From positions 1-35,776 of the forward strand of contig URLR01000014.1 in the NCBI GenBank assembly GCA_900548815.1: DNA of 35,776 nucleotides, given 5' to 3'. Position numbers and translations under genes: made by a program. The DNA comes from an uncultured Collinsella sp. (lineage in GTDB: Bacteria > Actinomycetota > Coriobacteriia > Coriobacteriales > Coriobacteriaceae). The notes beneath the pieces were generated by a model. The model was not told the origin of the DNA, did not search any database, and saw nothing but the letters and a program-made list of their open reading frames with translations. Positions 16,401 through 23,235 of this stretch are shown here, one piece after another (positions within the stretch are counted from its first letter, which is position 1; each line of letters starts with the position of its first letter).

Positions 16401-17798
16401 CTGCTCGGTCCAATTGAGGTCGGTTCTTACCTGGAAGAGGGCCTTAATATTGCCGTATGCGGGGTCGTTGTTGTTACCCCAGGTTTTGCCCACCCAATCG
16501 TAGGCGAGCGAGCCGTACAGCTGTGTGGCGATATCCATCGTGAACAGCGGCGTGCAATGGTGGCGAAGGAGCTTGGTGTTTCTTGGATCGGTGCCCGAAC
16601 CGGCACTCATCCTCTTGTACTGATTCCACTTCCCCTCCATCTCGTCGAGGTAGCGGTTTGCCTGCTTGGCGCCCGACTCGCGCGGCGATTTCTTCCAGTA
16701 TTCCGGATCAGGGTTGCCCGAATCGTTCATATAGCTAGCTGGTTTGTACCCTCCGCCAAACAGCACGTATCCAGCAAACGAGAAATCGAACAGAATGGGA
16801 AATGTGGGCATCCAGCACGTGAACTTATTGCCGCCGATACCGGGAAACGCCGCGGGGAAATCAAACGGAGTGATCTCTTGGTCCATGGTGGTGGGAATGA
16901 TGGTGGTCGAGCCCGATTCCGCCTTTGCGGCCGGCGCGGTGACAACGGCCATAGGGGATGAGAGCGTGTAGGTTTTGCCCTGGTAGTCGAGCATAAAGCG
17001 CAGCTTGCACCCTTCCTCCAGAAGGCCCGAAGCTGCATCGAGGAACGTGTCTTCGAGCGTGAACGTCGCCAGATTATCCGCGCCCGATGCGCTGGCCTTG
17101 ATCTGGCCGATCTGCGTGACGGTTTCGGTTGAGCTGCCCGCAGAGGGCATCACTTTATTGATATGCAACGTTGCCTGCCCGCCCTGCGGCAGATGAGCCT
17201 GCACGGTAAAAGCGTGCGTGTCGGGCTGGTCGTTTGCTGCTTCGTCCGCTGGCATTGCCATAAACGTGGCGTCGGCGTACTGGATGTCCCATTCGTCGAA
17301 CGTGAGCTGTCGAAAGTACGGCTCGCCATCGGAGAGCGGACGTGTGGGTGCGGTAATAGCGGTGCCGCCCTGGATACGCGCAAGGGGAATCTCGACATCG
17401 CGGTAGCCTGCCATGCTAATGGAGATGCCGCCGTTAAAGTCGTACGCGTCGAGAAGCGTTGCCTCGTCCACGTAGCCTTCTGAAAGAGGGGCGACCTCAA
17501 AGATGGCCGTGCCTTCGTCATCGGTCGTGGCGGTGAGCTGCTTGCCTGCGGCATAGCGCGATATGAGCGTGACCTGGGCACCCGTGATGGGCGTATTCTT
17601 GTTGGCGACGTCGACCACGACCACACCGAACATGGTGCGCGAGAGAACGAGCACCCTGAAGGGGTCTTTTTCGTCGGCATGGGCTTCGGTGGGTGCGAAC
17701 GGCAATATGAAGGCGTTTGCGCTTCCCGGCACGCGCGGCATCATAATGCTCGCTAACGAGGACGCTCCGGCGACAAGTAACGAACGGCGATCAAGCAT
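13431..17798 (-). CDS. Large sortase-anchored surface protein with twin-arginine-like signal
   Basis: Predicted cell-wall protein of 1455 aa. Start ATG 17798 is chosen because GGGAG lies 6 nt upstream and a signal peptide follows at once: DRRSLLVAGASSLASIMM with Arg4-Arg5, resembling a Tat signal, and a likely cleavage after AHA (39-41). A prealbumin-like repeat domain (about 50-130; NTPITGAQVTLISRYAAGK...TTDDEGTAIFEV) is followed by about 1200 residues of beta-rich sequence with cysteine pairs (CGCASY, AAGCGPASF). A Gly/Ser linker (about 1367-1404) leads to LAGTGD (1407-1412), a hydrophobic helix and an unusually long basic/acidic tail. The LAxTG form suits class E-type actinobacterial sortases. 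Probable adhesin or substrate-binding protein; function not recognised. The LuxR gene lies directly upstream. Confidence 0.8.
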   Translation of the reverse strand: MLDRRSLLVAGASSLASIMMPRVPGSANAFILPFAPTEAHADEKDPFRVLVLSRTMFGVVVVDVANKNTPITGAQVTLISRYAAGKQLTATTDDEGTAIFEVAPLSEGYVDEATLLDAYDFNGGISISMAGYRDVEIPLARIQGGTAITAPTRPLSDGEPYFRQLTFDEWDIQYADATFMAMPADEAANDQPDTHAFTVQAHLPQGGQATLHINKVMPSAGSSTETVTQIGQIKASASGADNLATFTLEDTFLDAASGLLEEGCKLRFMLDYQGKTYTLSSPMAVVTAPAAKAESGSTTIIPTTMDQEITPFDFPAAFPGIGGNKFTCWMPTFPILFDFSFAGYVLFGGGYKPASYMNDSGNPDPEYWKKSPRESGAKQANRYLDEMEGKWNQYKRMSAGSGTDPRNTKLLRHHCTPLFTMDIATQLYGSLAYDWVGKTWGNNNDPAYGNIKALFQVRTDLNWTEQFTLGPVPFFLNVNPWVLAKLALAVGAHTHGSGAAFFKNISLDYSNTSGSFTIQIGLAVTFGAGVAGVASSAVRGAASLTLFIGYEKADGHQLPRLRVGADVDVDVILQFVMFKWTTKAWSGSWPTLIDSWNMSVNNGDQYVLQRSELALGGDTPYTLDACFGSTGNIEAGGVPQFIASATIVTNAELLARAEVKATAVNAAPVVRDWDQAVTRIELEADAESDDTGQIEHFVHVLMENDENAAPMYEYTYIGQATNTAADPNADSAGVSEDERGGIKPSSDNVLFAGVLSEAHMKLAMIAGVECLFRIASVRYGDNGRSRLVVHTKANGTWSAPTPVDFPLGFGEGDVERDSIYDYDFDVVEYTDGRGNQDAYVLLVSGERPAGDDTLFDMASTAGILSVVRLRISNDGVRVISHTSWRSISRGRLQEDGYHCLQCPRITVGKTLVNGHLSGAYLHRRGTTTEKALGSEAEVALECFTLWSDVSGDSLTFRQVLRFPQAPSSIELGAPENINGKMVVPVAYETAGGCGCASYAVIGQSIAGWGVMSPDATVPHAVPWPQHTGFLATVNEQLQHITWTRGAPVFATQPVGAAGCGPASFSVSNNGRCVLYVENTDGKVGQTYDEEGNPVAVMGKHFRIFASTLAGDLFTEPFVMCELDHPVDQITTFLTSGGMLSALATHIVNAEKSEAELHGIEVPLVACATPTGAVATSGAVVPGAAGESFMVTVRNDGNTLLTAGTIDLYREDSSQPFSSASIGFGANARMASIYDPELAEDASANDMAHVKYALETLGARFATHPLVADNGNAVLAPGCTAQFRMSFAIPESWSDEVGKRVTLYAKARDLVALDPVTLEEIRPGANSALGAVLHELHVPDAACERSEVQVGVCDSTDTTGLHDAPMTADGDGGSSGGGADEGGGSGGSSSGSGKDHGNNKRSGKAGALAGTGDVNAPLTAAAAALAAAGAGLIAYSARRMALEKDTAKEVNSDKPR

Positions 17799-17906
17799 CT
17801 TGGGCTCCCATCCCGCAAGTATCGGTGGAAATAATCCAATTTTGCGAGAAGGCGCCCCGTGGCGGTAGTGCCGTTCAAGGGTCAAAATGTCCAAATTGAT
17901 CGAGCG

Positions 17907-17940
17907 AAGCGCCGGGTTCCGGAACGCGTTCGATGCGCTT
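17907..17940. promoter_or_regulatory. Dyad between the LuxR gene and the surface-protein gene
   Basis: AAGCGC (17907-17912) is repeated inversely as GCGCTT (17935-17940) around TTCCGGAA. It lies 13 nt after the LuxR-type gene's stop and 109 nt before the surface-protein start. It could terminate the first transcript or serve as the regulator's operator. Confidence 0.3.
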
Positions 17941-17953
17941 GGTAGTCCGGTCG

Positions 17954-18958
17954 CTAACGTAACATATGCGCGACCAGCTCGGCGCGTGTGCCGATGCCAA
18001 GCTTTGCGTATACGCCGGATAGGCGGTTTTTGACGGTGCCCGGCGATACTCCCATATGGCGTGCGATTTCGGCGTTGGTCCACCCACGACAGGCGAGCAT
18101 GGCCATGGTGAATTCCGTGGTCGTTAGATCGTCGGCAACGTCCTCGCCCGAATCGGGGTTGTGGATGCGCCGCCAGCCGTAGCTGAAGCGGTACGTGATC
18201 TCGATGATGCGCGCGAAGTCGTCAGGGTATTGCGTTTTTAGGCATGCCTCGATAAGCCCCTGTAAAAGGCCGTGATGCTCGCCAATGAGCTCAATAAGGC
18301 CGTCGGGGCGCGCAATGTTCCAAGCAACTCCGAAGTGCGTTTTTGCGGCGTCGATGTCCTTGAGGCTCATGCATGCCATGGAAGCTGCCAAGTGCAGGAA
18401 CAGCTCCGAGATGGGATAACTTCCCTGTTTCATGATCAGGGCGTTTTCCGCCATGCCCAGGCTGCGGCCATATTCGCCGCGCAGGTACAGGGCATGCGCC
18501 ATCACGTAGCTGGCGAACAGGCGCAGACCTTCGGGCAGATGCGCCGCAAGCGGATAAAACTCTTCGGCGGAATACGGGGAAGGCAAGTGCAGCAGGACGC
18601 TCGCGGCCGAGGCGAACAGGATATGTGTGGCGTGGACGGCGGGCGACTCCTCGTCAGCCGGCGTATCGAGGATGCCAGCAAGGCACCGGCGGGCGTCGGC
18701 GATACGGTTGAGCGACAGGCTGGCGTATCCGCAGATAAAGCATGCGGAATAGCACAGCGAGGGATCGGTGGCGTCAAGATAGGGGCGCGCCGTCTTGGCA
18801 GCGAGGGCGGCCTGTCCGCGAAAGTACAGCGCTTCTGCCGTGGCGATGGTGCGTGAATCGGGGTCGGAAATGCCTGCAACCGCAGCGTCAATCTGCCCCG
18901 GCACAAAGGCGGTGCACATCAACGGCATGGGAACGCATAGGTAGCCATCGCAGTCCAT
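17954..18958 (-). CDS. LuxR-family transcriptional regulator with helical sensor region
   Basis: A 334-aa regulator. The C-terminal 60 residues form a LuxR/GerE helix-turn-helix: LTTTEFTMAMLACRGWTNAE, IARHMGVSPGTVKNRL, YAKLGIGTRAELVAHML. The N-terminal 260 residues are alpha-helical with TPR-like alternation (YFRGQAALAAKTARPYL; GYASLSLNRIADARRCL; ALYLRGEYGRSLGMAEN), and no receiver or PAS domain is seen, so it resembles the cytoplasmic half of MalT-type regulators without the ATPase. ATG 18958 follows GGGAG by 7 nt and is preferred over a TTG at 18985. It lies 155 nt upstream of the surface-protein gene on the same strand; control of that gene is inferred from position. Confidence 0.85.
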   Translation of the reverse strand: MDCDGYLCVPMPLMCTAFVPGQIDAAVAGISDPDSRTIATAEALYFRGQAALAAKTARPYLDATDPSLCYSACFICGYASLSLNRIADARRCLAGILDTPADEESPAVHATHILFASAASVLLHLPSPYSAEEFYPLAAHLPEGLRLFASYVMAHALYLRGEYGRSLGMAENALIMKQGSYPISELFLHLAASMACMSLKDIDAAKTHFGVAWNIARPDGLIELIGEHHGLLQGLIEACLKTQYPDDFARIIEITYRFSYGWRRIHNPDSGEDVADDLTTTEFTMAMLACRGWTNAEIARHMGVSPGTVKNRLSGVYAKLGIGTRAELVAHMLR

Positions 18959-18992
18959 CTTCCATCTCCCAACAGCTGGCAACAATGCAGCA

Positions 18993-18998
18993 ATTGTA
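18993..18998 (-). promoter_or_regulatory. Possible -10 element of the LuxR gene
   Basis: TACAAT on the minus strand would start transcription about 28 nt before the ATG at 18958. No good -35 is visible; the site sits in a loose dyad (GCAAC...GTTGC), which could indicate activator-dependent expression. Confidence 0.35.
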
Positions 18999-19025
18999 CT
19001 CCTGTTGCTCGGGACCCCTTTCGTT

Positions 19026-20177
19026 TTACTGTTCGGTTAACGCTGCGGATCGTTTTGGAAGGCTTACGAGCATGGTAGTCCCGTTCTCGGAACTTGTTTC
19101 GACCTCTACAGCGCCACCGTGAAGCGCTGCAATCTCCCAAACAAGCGCTAGCCCGAGTCCTGCGCCGCCGTATGCTCTGCTGCGGGATTTATCCAGGCGA
19201 AAGAATGGTTGGAAGATGCTCTCACGGTACTGTTTGGGTATTCCCGGCCCCTGGTCCTCGACTCGCAGGAACACGTGGCTGTCGTTGTCGCAGATGGAGA
19301 CGTTGACAGTCGAGTCGGGGCGGCTGTAACGGATGGCATTTTCGACCAGGTTAAACACCAGCCGATAGAGGAGCGTGTCGCTCCCGGTTACTAAAGCGTC
19401 TCCAGCACAATTGAGGGCTATGCCCTTATTTTCGGCAAGTGGCGCAAGGTCGGTGAGGACCTCTTCGGACAAGGGGCCAAGTTCAACATCGTCCTCGCAA
19501 GGAACGCTGCGAAGCTCACTCATCTCGAGCAATACCTTGGTCATTCGCGACATCCGTTCGGTTTGTTCTTGTAGCAGGTCGAGCAGCTCGGCTGTTTCGG
19601 GTTGCAAACCGGAGTGCTCGGAGATGAATAGTTCAATCTGTGCTTGCATAAGGGCGAGCGGAGTGCGCAGCTCGTGTGCGGCGTTGCCGGTAAACTGACG
19701 CTGTGCAGAGAACCCTTCGCCAAGACGGGCGATCATGTCGTTGAAAGAGGCACTGCATCGTTGTAGCTCGGTGGGCACATTTTCGCTGAGTCTGATTTCG
19801 CTTAGGTTGTCAGGCTGCACACGCTCAACCTGGGCTGCAAAAGCCCGTAGCGGTTTGAGTGCACGGCCGCTCACAAAGTATGCCAGCACGCCGCCAAGGA
19901 GTGTGACTCCAGCCGTGATGCACCAGGTTGTCGTGCCAAAAGACTCCTGTGCGTCGTTTACGACGATCGTGACCTCGTCATCGGGGGTCGCTTTCGTTGG
20001 GTCGAACGCCTGGGGCGAATCTTCGCCGGTTGCGTTAAAGGCCGAGATGTTGCTGCCGATGGCATCCATGTAGCGCATGCCCGTATAGCCGACGAGGCAA
20101 TTCGTCAGCACGCATGCCGCACACGTCAGCAGTGCCGTCATAATCGTTATGCGCCATTGCAGCGAAAGCCTTTTCAT
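19026..20177 (-). CDS. Sensor histidine kinase, divergent from the redox module
   Basis: Membrane sensor kinase, 383 aa. Membrane segments at about 10-30 and 84-102 flank a short extracytoplasmic region of some 50 residues; a HAMP domain (103-158), the H-box GNAAHELRTPLALM with His168, an N-box NLVENAIRYS, G1 DQGPGIP, F-box PFFRLDKSRS and G2 GGAGLGLALV follow. All catalytic boxes are intact. The start ATG overlaps the regulator's TGA (ATGA), so the two are coupled. The small sensor loop suggests detection at or in the membrane rather than of a bulky ligand. Position suggests control of the divergently transcribed CXXC/NapH/TlpA genes, an inference. Confidence 0.92.
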   Translation of the reverse strand: MKRLSLQWRITIMTALLTCAACVLTNCLVGYTGMRYMDAIGSNISAFNATGEDSPQAFDPTKATPDDEVTIVVNDAQESFGTTTWCITAGVTLLGGVLAYFVSGRALKPLRAFAAQVERVQPDNLSEIRLSENVPTELQRCSASFNDMIARLGEGFSAQRQFTGNAAHELRTPLALMQAQIELFISEHSGLQPETAELLDLLQEQTERMSRMTKVLLEMSELRSVPCEDDVELGPLSEEVLTDLAPLAENKGIALNCAGDALVTGSDTLLYRLVFNLVENAIRYSRPDSTVNVSICDNDSHVFLRVEDQGPGIPKQYRESIFQPFFRLDKSRSRAYGGAGLGLALVWEIAALHGGAVEVETSSENGTTMLVSLPKRSAALTEQ

Positions 20178-20848
20178 TCTCCATCCTCCATAACGTAGCC
20201 CTCTCCAATCCGATTGCGAATCGGGTCGTATCCCAAAGCGCTGCGTAGCTTTTTGCGGAGTGACGAGATGTGAACGCGGGTTGCGTTGCTAAAGCTGTTC
20301 ACGGTGCTATCCCAAACGTGCTCGATAAGCTCCTCTTGACTTACCGGACGCCCCTGATTAAGCATCAGGTATTCCAAGATTCCCGTTTCCTTGCGCGTAA
20401 GAGATAAAGCCTCGCTGTCCACGGAAGCGATGCGCGCCTTGGTGTCAAAGCGGAGCTTTCCGCAGGTTAATACTATGTCGCTTTGTGCGAAGCGTCTGAG
20501 GGTGAGGCTGCGGATCCTTGCCGCAAGCTCGTCCAGATGAAACGGCTTGGTAAGGTAATCGTTGGCGCCGGCATCGAGTCCGGCGACTTTATCTGATACT
20601 TCGCCACGTGCGGACAGAATCAGTACCTTAGTCTCGCAGTCAGTTTTCCTAAGTTCCCTGAGTACGGTCATGCCGTCGATGCGGGGAAGGTTGAGGTCGA
20701 GTACCACGAGGTCGAAGGCCTCAACGTTCAGTAGGCCGAGCGCCTCCTGTCCGTCGTGACAGCAGTCGACACTGTACGCCAAGTTTCGCAAGCTGCGCGC
20801 GATTGCGTCACACAGCGCCCGCTCGTCCTCGACGATCAAAATACGCAT
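20174..20848 (-). CDS. OmpR-family response regulator, divergent from the redox module
   Basis: A 224-aa response regulator: receiver domain with acidic EDE (7-9), phospho-acceptor Asp51 in VVLDLNLPRIDG, Ser/Thr switch in ILSARG and Lys in YLTKPFHLDELAARI; winged-helix domain with SLTRKETGILEYLMLNQGR and RVHISSLRKKL. The ATG at 20848 is chosen over an upstream GTG (20866) because AGGAG precedes it at 7-nt spacing. First gene of a two-gene operon with its kinase. Its 90-bp upstream region is shared with the redox genes on the other strand, the usual layout for a regulator of the divergent operon. Confidence 0.93.
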   Translation of the reverse strand: MRILIVEDERALCDAIARSLRNLAYSVDCCHDGQEALGLLNVEAFDLVVLDLNLPRIDGMTVLRELRKTDCETKVLILSARGEVSDKVAGLDAGANDYLTKPFHLDELAARIRSLTLRRFAQSDIVLTCGKLRFDTKARIASVDSEALSLTRKETGILEYLMLNQGRPVSQEELIEHVWDSTVNSFSNATRVHISSLRKKLRSALGYDPIRNRIGEGYVMEDGE

Positions 20849-20938
20849 AACAGTCTCCTTGCACATTTCAAATCGCGCTTAACACGGATTTTATAGCCGA
20901 TATGGTCCAATGGTCGCGTAACGAAAGGAGTGGTCAGG
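20849..20938. promoter_or_regulatory. Shared divergent promoter region of the two-component system and redox genes
   Basis: These 90 bp separate two divergent operons. AT-rich boxes (TTTTATAG; GATATGG) lie in the middle. A plus-strand pair CTTAAC / TATGGT with 17-nt spacing can be drawn; minus-strand boxes are less clear. Binding sites for the response regulator are expected here but no direct repeat was identified with confidence. Confidence 0.4.
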
Positions 20939-21085
20939 TTGTTCAAAGCGGTAAAACCCGTGGTACAGGTCGCTTTGTTGATCGTCGGAATTGCCATGGT
21001 GTGCTTTGGCGTTATGCGTGGCGAGGCGGATGCCGTGCTGGCCAAAGCGATTAGGCTGTGCTTGGAGTGTATCGGAATTGGATAA
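20939..21085 (+). CDS. CD1871A-like CXXC-motif membrane microprotein
   Basis: A 48-residue gene. TTG 20939 lies 8 nt after AAAGGAG; a GTG at 20930 overlaps that site. The product has one membrane helix (about 7-26, VVQVALLIVGIAMVCFGVM), then RGEADAVLAKAIRLC and a terminal CLECIGIG. The closing pattern 'GE...VL-KA--ICLECIGIG' is that of the CD1871A family of CXXC proteins, which occur next to NapH-like iron-sulfur proteins in Clostridia and Coriobacteria. The last codons overlap the next gene's start, so the two are coupled. The two cysteines (41, 44) could pass electrons or disulfides to the neighbouring membrane protein; the function is not established. Confidence 0.82.
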   Translation: MFKAVKPVVQVALLIVGIAMVCFGVMRGEADAVLAKAIRLCLECIGIG

Positions 21086-21980
21086 AAGAAAAAACACTGT
21101 GTCGCATGTTTTTGCCCGATTTCGCGGATTCATTCAGGCGGCGGCGACGCTTATTACCAACATTCACCTGCCTAACTTTGCCAAGGGCGGCATCTATCAG
21201 GGCGCGGGAAAAACAGTCTGCGTACCTGGACTTAATTGCTATTCGTGCCCCGCGGCATCGGGTGCGTGCCCCATCGGGTCGTTCCAGTCGGTGGTAGGTT
21301 CATCCAAGTTCAACTTTTCTTACTATGTTACCGGTACGCTCATTTTGCTCGGCGTGCTGCTGGGACGCTTTGTATGCGGCTTTCTGTGCCCGTTTGGCTG
21401 GCTGCAGGAGCTGCTTCACAAGATTCCCGGCAAAAAGCTTTCGACAAAAAGGCTCAAGGCGCTTACGTATATCAAATACGTTGTGCTGCTATTTGCTGTG
21501 GTATTGCTGCCTGTGCTGGTGGTTAACGACCTGGGCATGGGCGACCCGTTCTTTTGTAAGTACGTCTGTCCTCAGGGCGTGCTCGAGGGCGCCATTCCGC
21601 TGGCCATTGCCAATGCCGGCATTCGATCTGCGTTGGGACATCTCTTTACTTGGAAACTTATCGTTCTCATTGCTGTGGTAGTGCTGAGTGTTTTGTTCTA
21701 CCGCCCCTTCTGCAAATGGATTTGTCCACTCGGTGCATTCTATGCGCTTATGAATAGGGTGTCCTTGTTGGGGATTCAGGTCGACGCGTGCAAATGCGTC
21801 TCGTGCGGCAAATGTTCAAGGGTTTGTCAGATGGACGTTGATGTGGTCCGGGCGCCCAATCATGCCGAATGTATCCGGTGCGGAAAGTGCATCGGGGCCT
21901 GTCCCGTCGATGCCATCAGCTATCGCTATGGCCTGGATGTGTCGGCGGAAAAGCTTCCCTTGACCGCCGATAAAAAGTAA
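21078..21980 (+). CDS. NapH-like polyferredoxin membrane protein
   Basis: A 300-aa membrane iron-sulfur protein. TTG 21078 overlaps the CXXC gene end and has GGAG 11 nt upstream. Cysteine motifs in order: CYSCPAASGACP (54-65), CGFLCPFGW (100-108), CKYVCPQG (160-167), CKWICPLGAF (212-221), then a two-cluster ferredoxin domain, CVSCGKCSRVCQ (240-251) and CIRCGKCIGACP (265-276). Hydrophobic segments lie near 84-99, 133-150 and 193-208. The CxxxCP pairs at membrane edges are the hallmark of the NapH/RnfH/CcoG group, which take electrons from quinol or cytosolic donors. Between a CXXC microprotein and a TlpA-like lipoprotein, it probably feeds electrons across the membrane to an extracytoplasmic thiol system. 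Confidence 0.9.
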   Translation: MDKRKNTVSHVFARFRGFIQAAATLITNIHLPNFAKGGIYQGAGKTVCVPGLNCYSCPAASGACPIGSFQSVVGSSKFNFSYYVTGTLILLGVLLGRFVCGFLCPFGWLQELLHKIPGKKLSTKRLKALTYIKYVVLLFAVVLLPVLVVNDLGMGDPFFCKYVCPQGVLEGAIPLAIANAGIRSALGHLFTWKLIVLIAVVVLSVLFYRPFCKWICPLGAFYALMNRVSLLGIQVDACKCVSCGKCSRVCQMDVDVVRAPNHAECIRCGKCIGACPVDAISYRYGLDVSAEKLPLTADKK

Positions 21981-22009
21981 ACAAGCTTCGACAAAACGGA
22001 GGAATGACC

Positions 22010-22981
22010 ATGAAGCTTTCTAAGATTGCGGCCCTGTTTATGGTGCCGGTATTGGCCTTGTGCCTTGTGGCATGTTCGGCGCCCGGTGGCAATGCGAGCG
22101 AATCTGCGAGCTCCGATCCTAAGATCGCAGAGCTCACTGCGCAGAAGCCGACCAATGCCGATGAGGCCGCCGAGTTGTATGCAAAACTCATGCAGAAGGA
22201 GAACGATATCTTTTCGAGTGATAACGCGCTGTGGGAAAAGGTATTCAATGCGGCAAATAAAGACTCGGCAATGATTGAGGACGGTAGCAATTACGGCGAT
22301 TTCCTGCTCAAGACCATCGACGGCGCCAAGGATGAGTTCACGGCGGATGAGCTTAAGACGCTCAAGGCTGGTGCGCAGCAGATCAAGGAGATCGAGGACA
22401 AGCTCGAGAGCTTGGAGAAGGAGTTCCCCGGCTGTGGAAGCACGCCGAGCGCAGGCGAGAGCGTCGACGCTTCGGCCGCTGGCATGACGGCTGGTGCCAA
22501 TGCTTCGAGCGAGGCGACGAAGTTCCCCAGCTTCACGGGCAAGGACCTGGACGGCAACGACGTGAATAGCGAAGAGCTGTTCTCTAAAAACAAGGTCATC
22601 GTCATGAACTTCTGGTTCACTACTTGTAAGCCGTGCGTGGGCGAGCTGGGCGATCTTGAGAAACTGAATCAGGAGCTTGCCGAGAAGGGCGGCCAGGTCG
22701 TGGGCGTCAATTCCTTTACGCTCGATGGCAACAAGGGCGAGATTGCAGATGCCAAGGACGTGTTGAGCAAGAAGGGCGTGACATATAAGAACATCTGGTT
22801 CAAGTCGGATAGCGATGCCGGTAAGTTTACGTCAAATTTGTTCTCGTTCCCGACAACGTATGTCATCGATCAGAATGGCAACATCGTAGGGGATCCAATC
22901 GTGGGAGCCATCAGCTCCGCCGAGCAGCGCGCAGCGCTCGACAAGCTTATCGACCAGGCGATTGCGAATAGCGAGCAGTAA
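22010..22981 (+). CDS. TlpA/ResA-like thioredoxin-fold lipoprotein
   Basis: An extracytoplasmic thiol-disulfide protein, 323 aa. ATG 22010 has GGAGG 7 nt upstream and is preferred over ATG 22004. Lipobox LVAC gives lipid-anchored Cys22. Residues about 35-160 are a helical, charged spacer with coiled-coil character; residues about 170-323 are a TlpA/AhpC-TSA-like domain with VMNFWFTTCKPCVGEL, active site Cys206-Lys-Pro-Cys209, and the cis-Pro loop FSFPTTYVID. It is the third gene of the operon and would be the electron acceptor outside the cell. Family members reduce disulfides or partner methionine sulfoxide reductases and cytochrome maturation; no such partner lies in the window. Confidence 0.9.
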   Translation: MKLSKIAALFMVPVLALCLVACSAPGGNASESASSDPKIAELTAQKPTNADEAAELYAKLMQKENDIFSSDNALWEKVFNAANKDSAMIEDGSNYGDFLLKTIDGAKDEFTADELKTLKAGAQQIKEIEDKLESLEKEFPGCGSTPSAGESVDASAAGMTAGANASSEATKFPSFTGKDLDGNDVNSEELFSKNKVIVMNFWFTTCKPCVGELGDLEKLNQELAEKGGQVVGVNSFTLDGNKGEIADAKDVLSKKGVTYKNIWFKSDSDAGKFTSNLFSFPTTYVIDQNGNIVGDPIVGAISSAEQRAALDKLIDQAIANSEQ

Positions 22982-23060
22982 AAACCGCGTAAAGCATGGC
23001 GAGGATCGTGTGTCGCTGTGCGAAGTAGTCCGCTGCCTTTCAAGATAATCTCCACCATTT

Positions 23061-23088
23061 AGAGGTCCCGCTCGGGGCCTCTTCTTTT
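23061..23088 (+). terminator. Terminator of the redox operon
   Basis: AGAGGTCCC pairs with GGGGCCTCT (9 bp, one G-T) over a short loop and is followed by TTCTTTT. It lies 80 nt after the TlpA-like stop codon. Confidence 0.85.
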
Positions 23089-23235
23089 AGGCGCCGTCCC
23101 GTTCGTTTTTTGGCGTGCTTCGTTACATTCCTCACTGGCGCCGGCAAAAAATGGGGATAGAGTAGGACAAACGCGTCGAATACGAACGGCGGGGGAGAGC
23201 GGGCAAGTGCGCCCGCGTGGGAGAGGTTGCCGTCC

